A stretch of 64,000 bases of DNA from NCBI GenBank assembly GCA_917880885.1, contig OU862906.1:63406665-63470664 (forward strand), written 5' to 3'. Position 1 is the first letter of the stretch. Each line of letters begins with the position of its first letter. This stretch comes from Limnephilus marmoratus. Lineage: Eukaryota > Arthropoda > Insecta > Trichoptera > Limnephilidae. The notes below the pieces were generated by a model. It was not told the DNA's origin, did not search any database, and saw only the letters and a list, made by a program, of their open reading frames with translations. Positions 63,838-64,000 of the stretch are shown in pieces. Made by a program: the position numbers and the translations under genes.

Positions 63838-64000
63838 TTTGCAGTTTTAGGTTAGTTATTCTATGGATACATTTATGTAATTTGTAATGACAAATGGTAG
63901 AGGCAAAGAATTTTAAATATACACTATGTATACTTAGATATGATGGCTGAAATAACAACATATAAATATATAATTTAGTTACGTCTTTAAATTTTATATT

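Larger units (their letters stand above)
60424..64000 (-). mobile_element. Long LINE, cut by the window end
   Basis: Poly(A) end at 60424-60437, 3' UTR to 61078, then RT, linker and endonuclease up to ATG at 63837 and a leader to the window edge. Two frameshifts separate three frames with few other defects. Its endonuclease is close to that of the LINE at 15540-18700. Confidence 0.88.

Overview
This window is eukaryotic nuclear DNA, most likely from an insect. It is AT-rich, has no bacterial gene layout, and is built from poly(A)-ended non-LTR retrotransposons, LTR retrotransposons, mariner elements, tRNA-derived SINEs, miniature inverted-repeat elements and Penelope-type palindromes. I cannot name the species. 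I found no convincing host protein-coding gene: every long reading frame is a transposable-element protein or a shadow of a repeat.

Layout. 1-4100: mostly unassigned AT-rich DNA with one SINE. 4101-14640: a hammerhead-like repeat, a SINE split by a LINE tail that itself holds a deleted mariner, a TIR element, several copies of a ~450-bp poly(A) repeat ('family B'), and a duplicated LINE tail. 14640-19060: a two-ORF LINE plus a second LINE tail. 19061-22280: an inverted-repeat element and unassigned DNA. 22281-25895: a LINE interrupted by a palindromic LTR element that carries a mariner. 26000-36700: Penelope-like palindromes with hammerhead-like motifs, a third LINE with a tRNA-like insert, and more family B. 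37500-44400: an array of hammerhead-like repeats split by a Copia element whose 5' LTR is split by a near-complete LINE. 46300-50370: a SINE split by a rearranged Gypsy element. 51000-60344: degenerate repeats, a candidate solo LTR, and a nested palindrome with a 9-bp target duplication. 60424-64000: a fourth long LINE, cut by the window edge.

The strongest observation is at 22631-25394. It reads LTR, tRNA-Lys primer-binding site, then the same LTR inverted, bounded by TG...CA and a 4-bp ACGT duplication. Removing the element and one ACGT rejoins the reading frame of the LINE it sits in, so the palindrome entered as one unit. A second theme is hammerhead-ribozyme-like motifs in three sequence-unrelated repeat groups. 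All have a self-complementary stem III (ACCGGT or ACGT) and one extra unpaired base before stem II.

The elements form insertion stacks that give relative ages. Examples are hammerhead array < Copia < LINE; LINE < palindromic LTR < mariner; SINE < Gypsy < SINE; SINE < LINE tail < mariner; and a TIR element < a palindromic element. Nearly every reading frame has stops, frameshifts or deletions, so the window looks like a graveyard of mobile DNA rather than a working locus. Similarity statements come from reading the sequence by eye; no database search was run.
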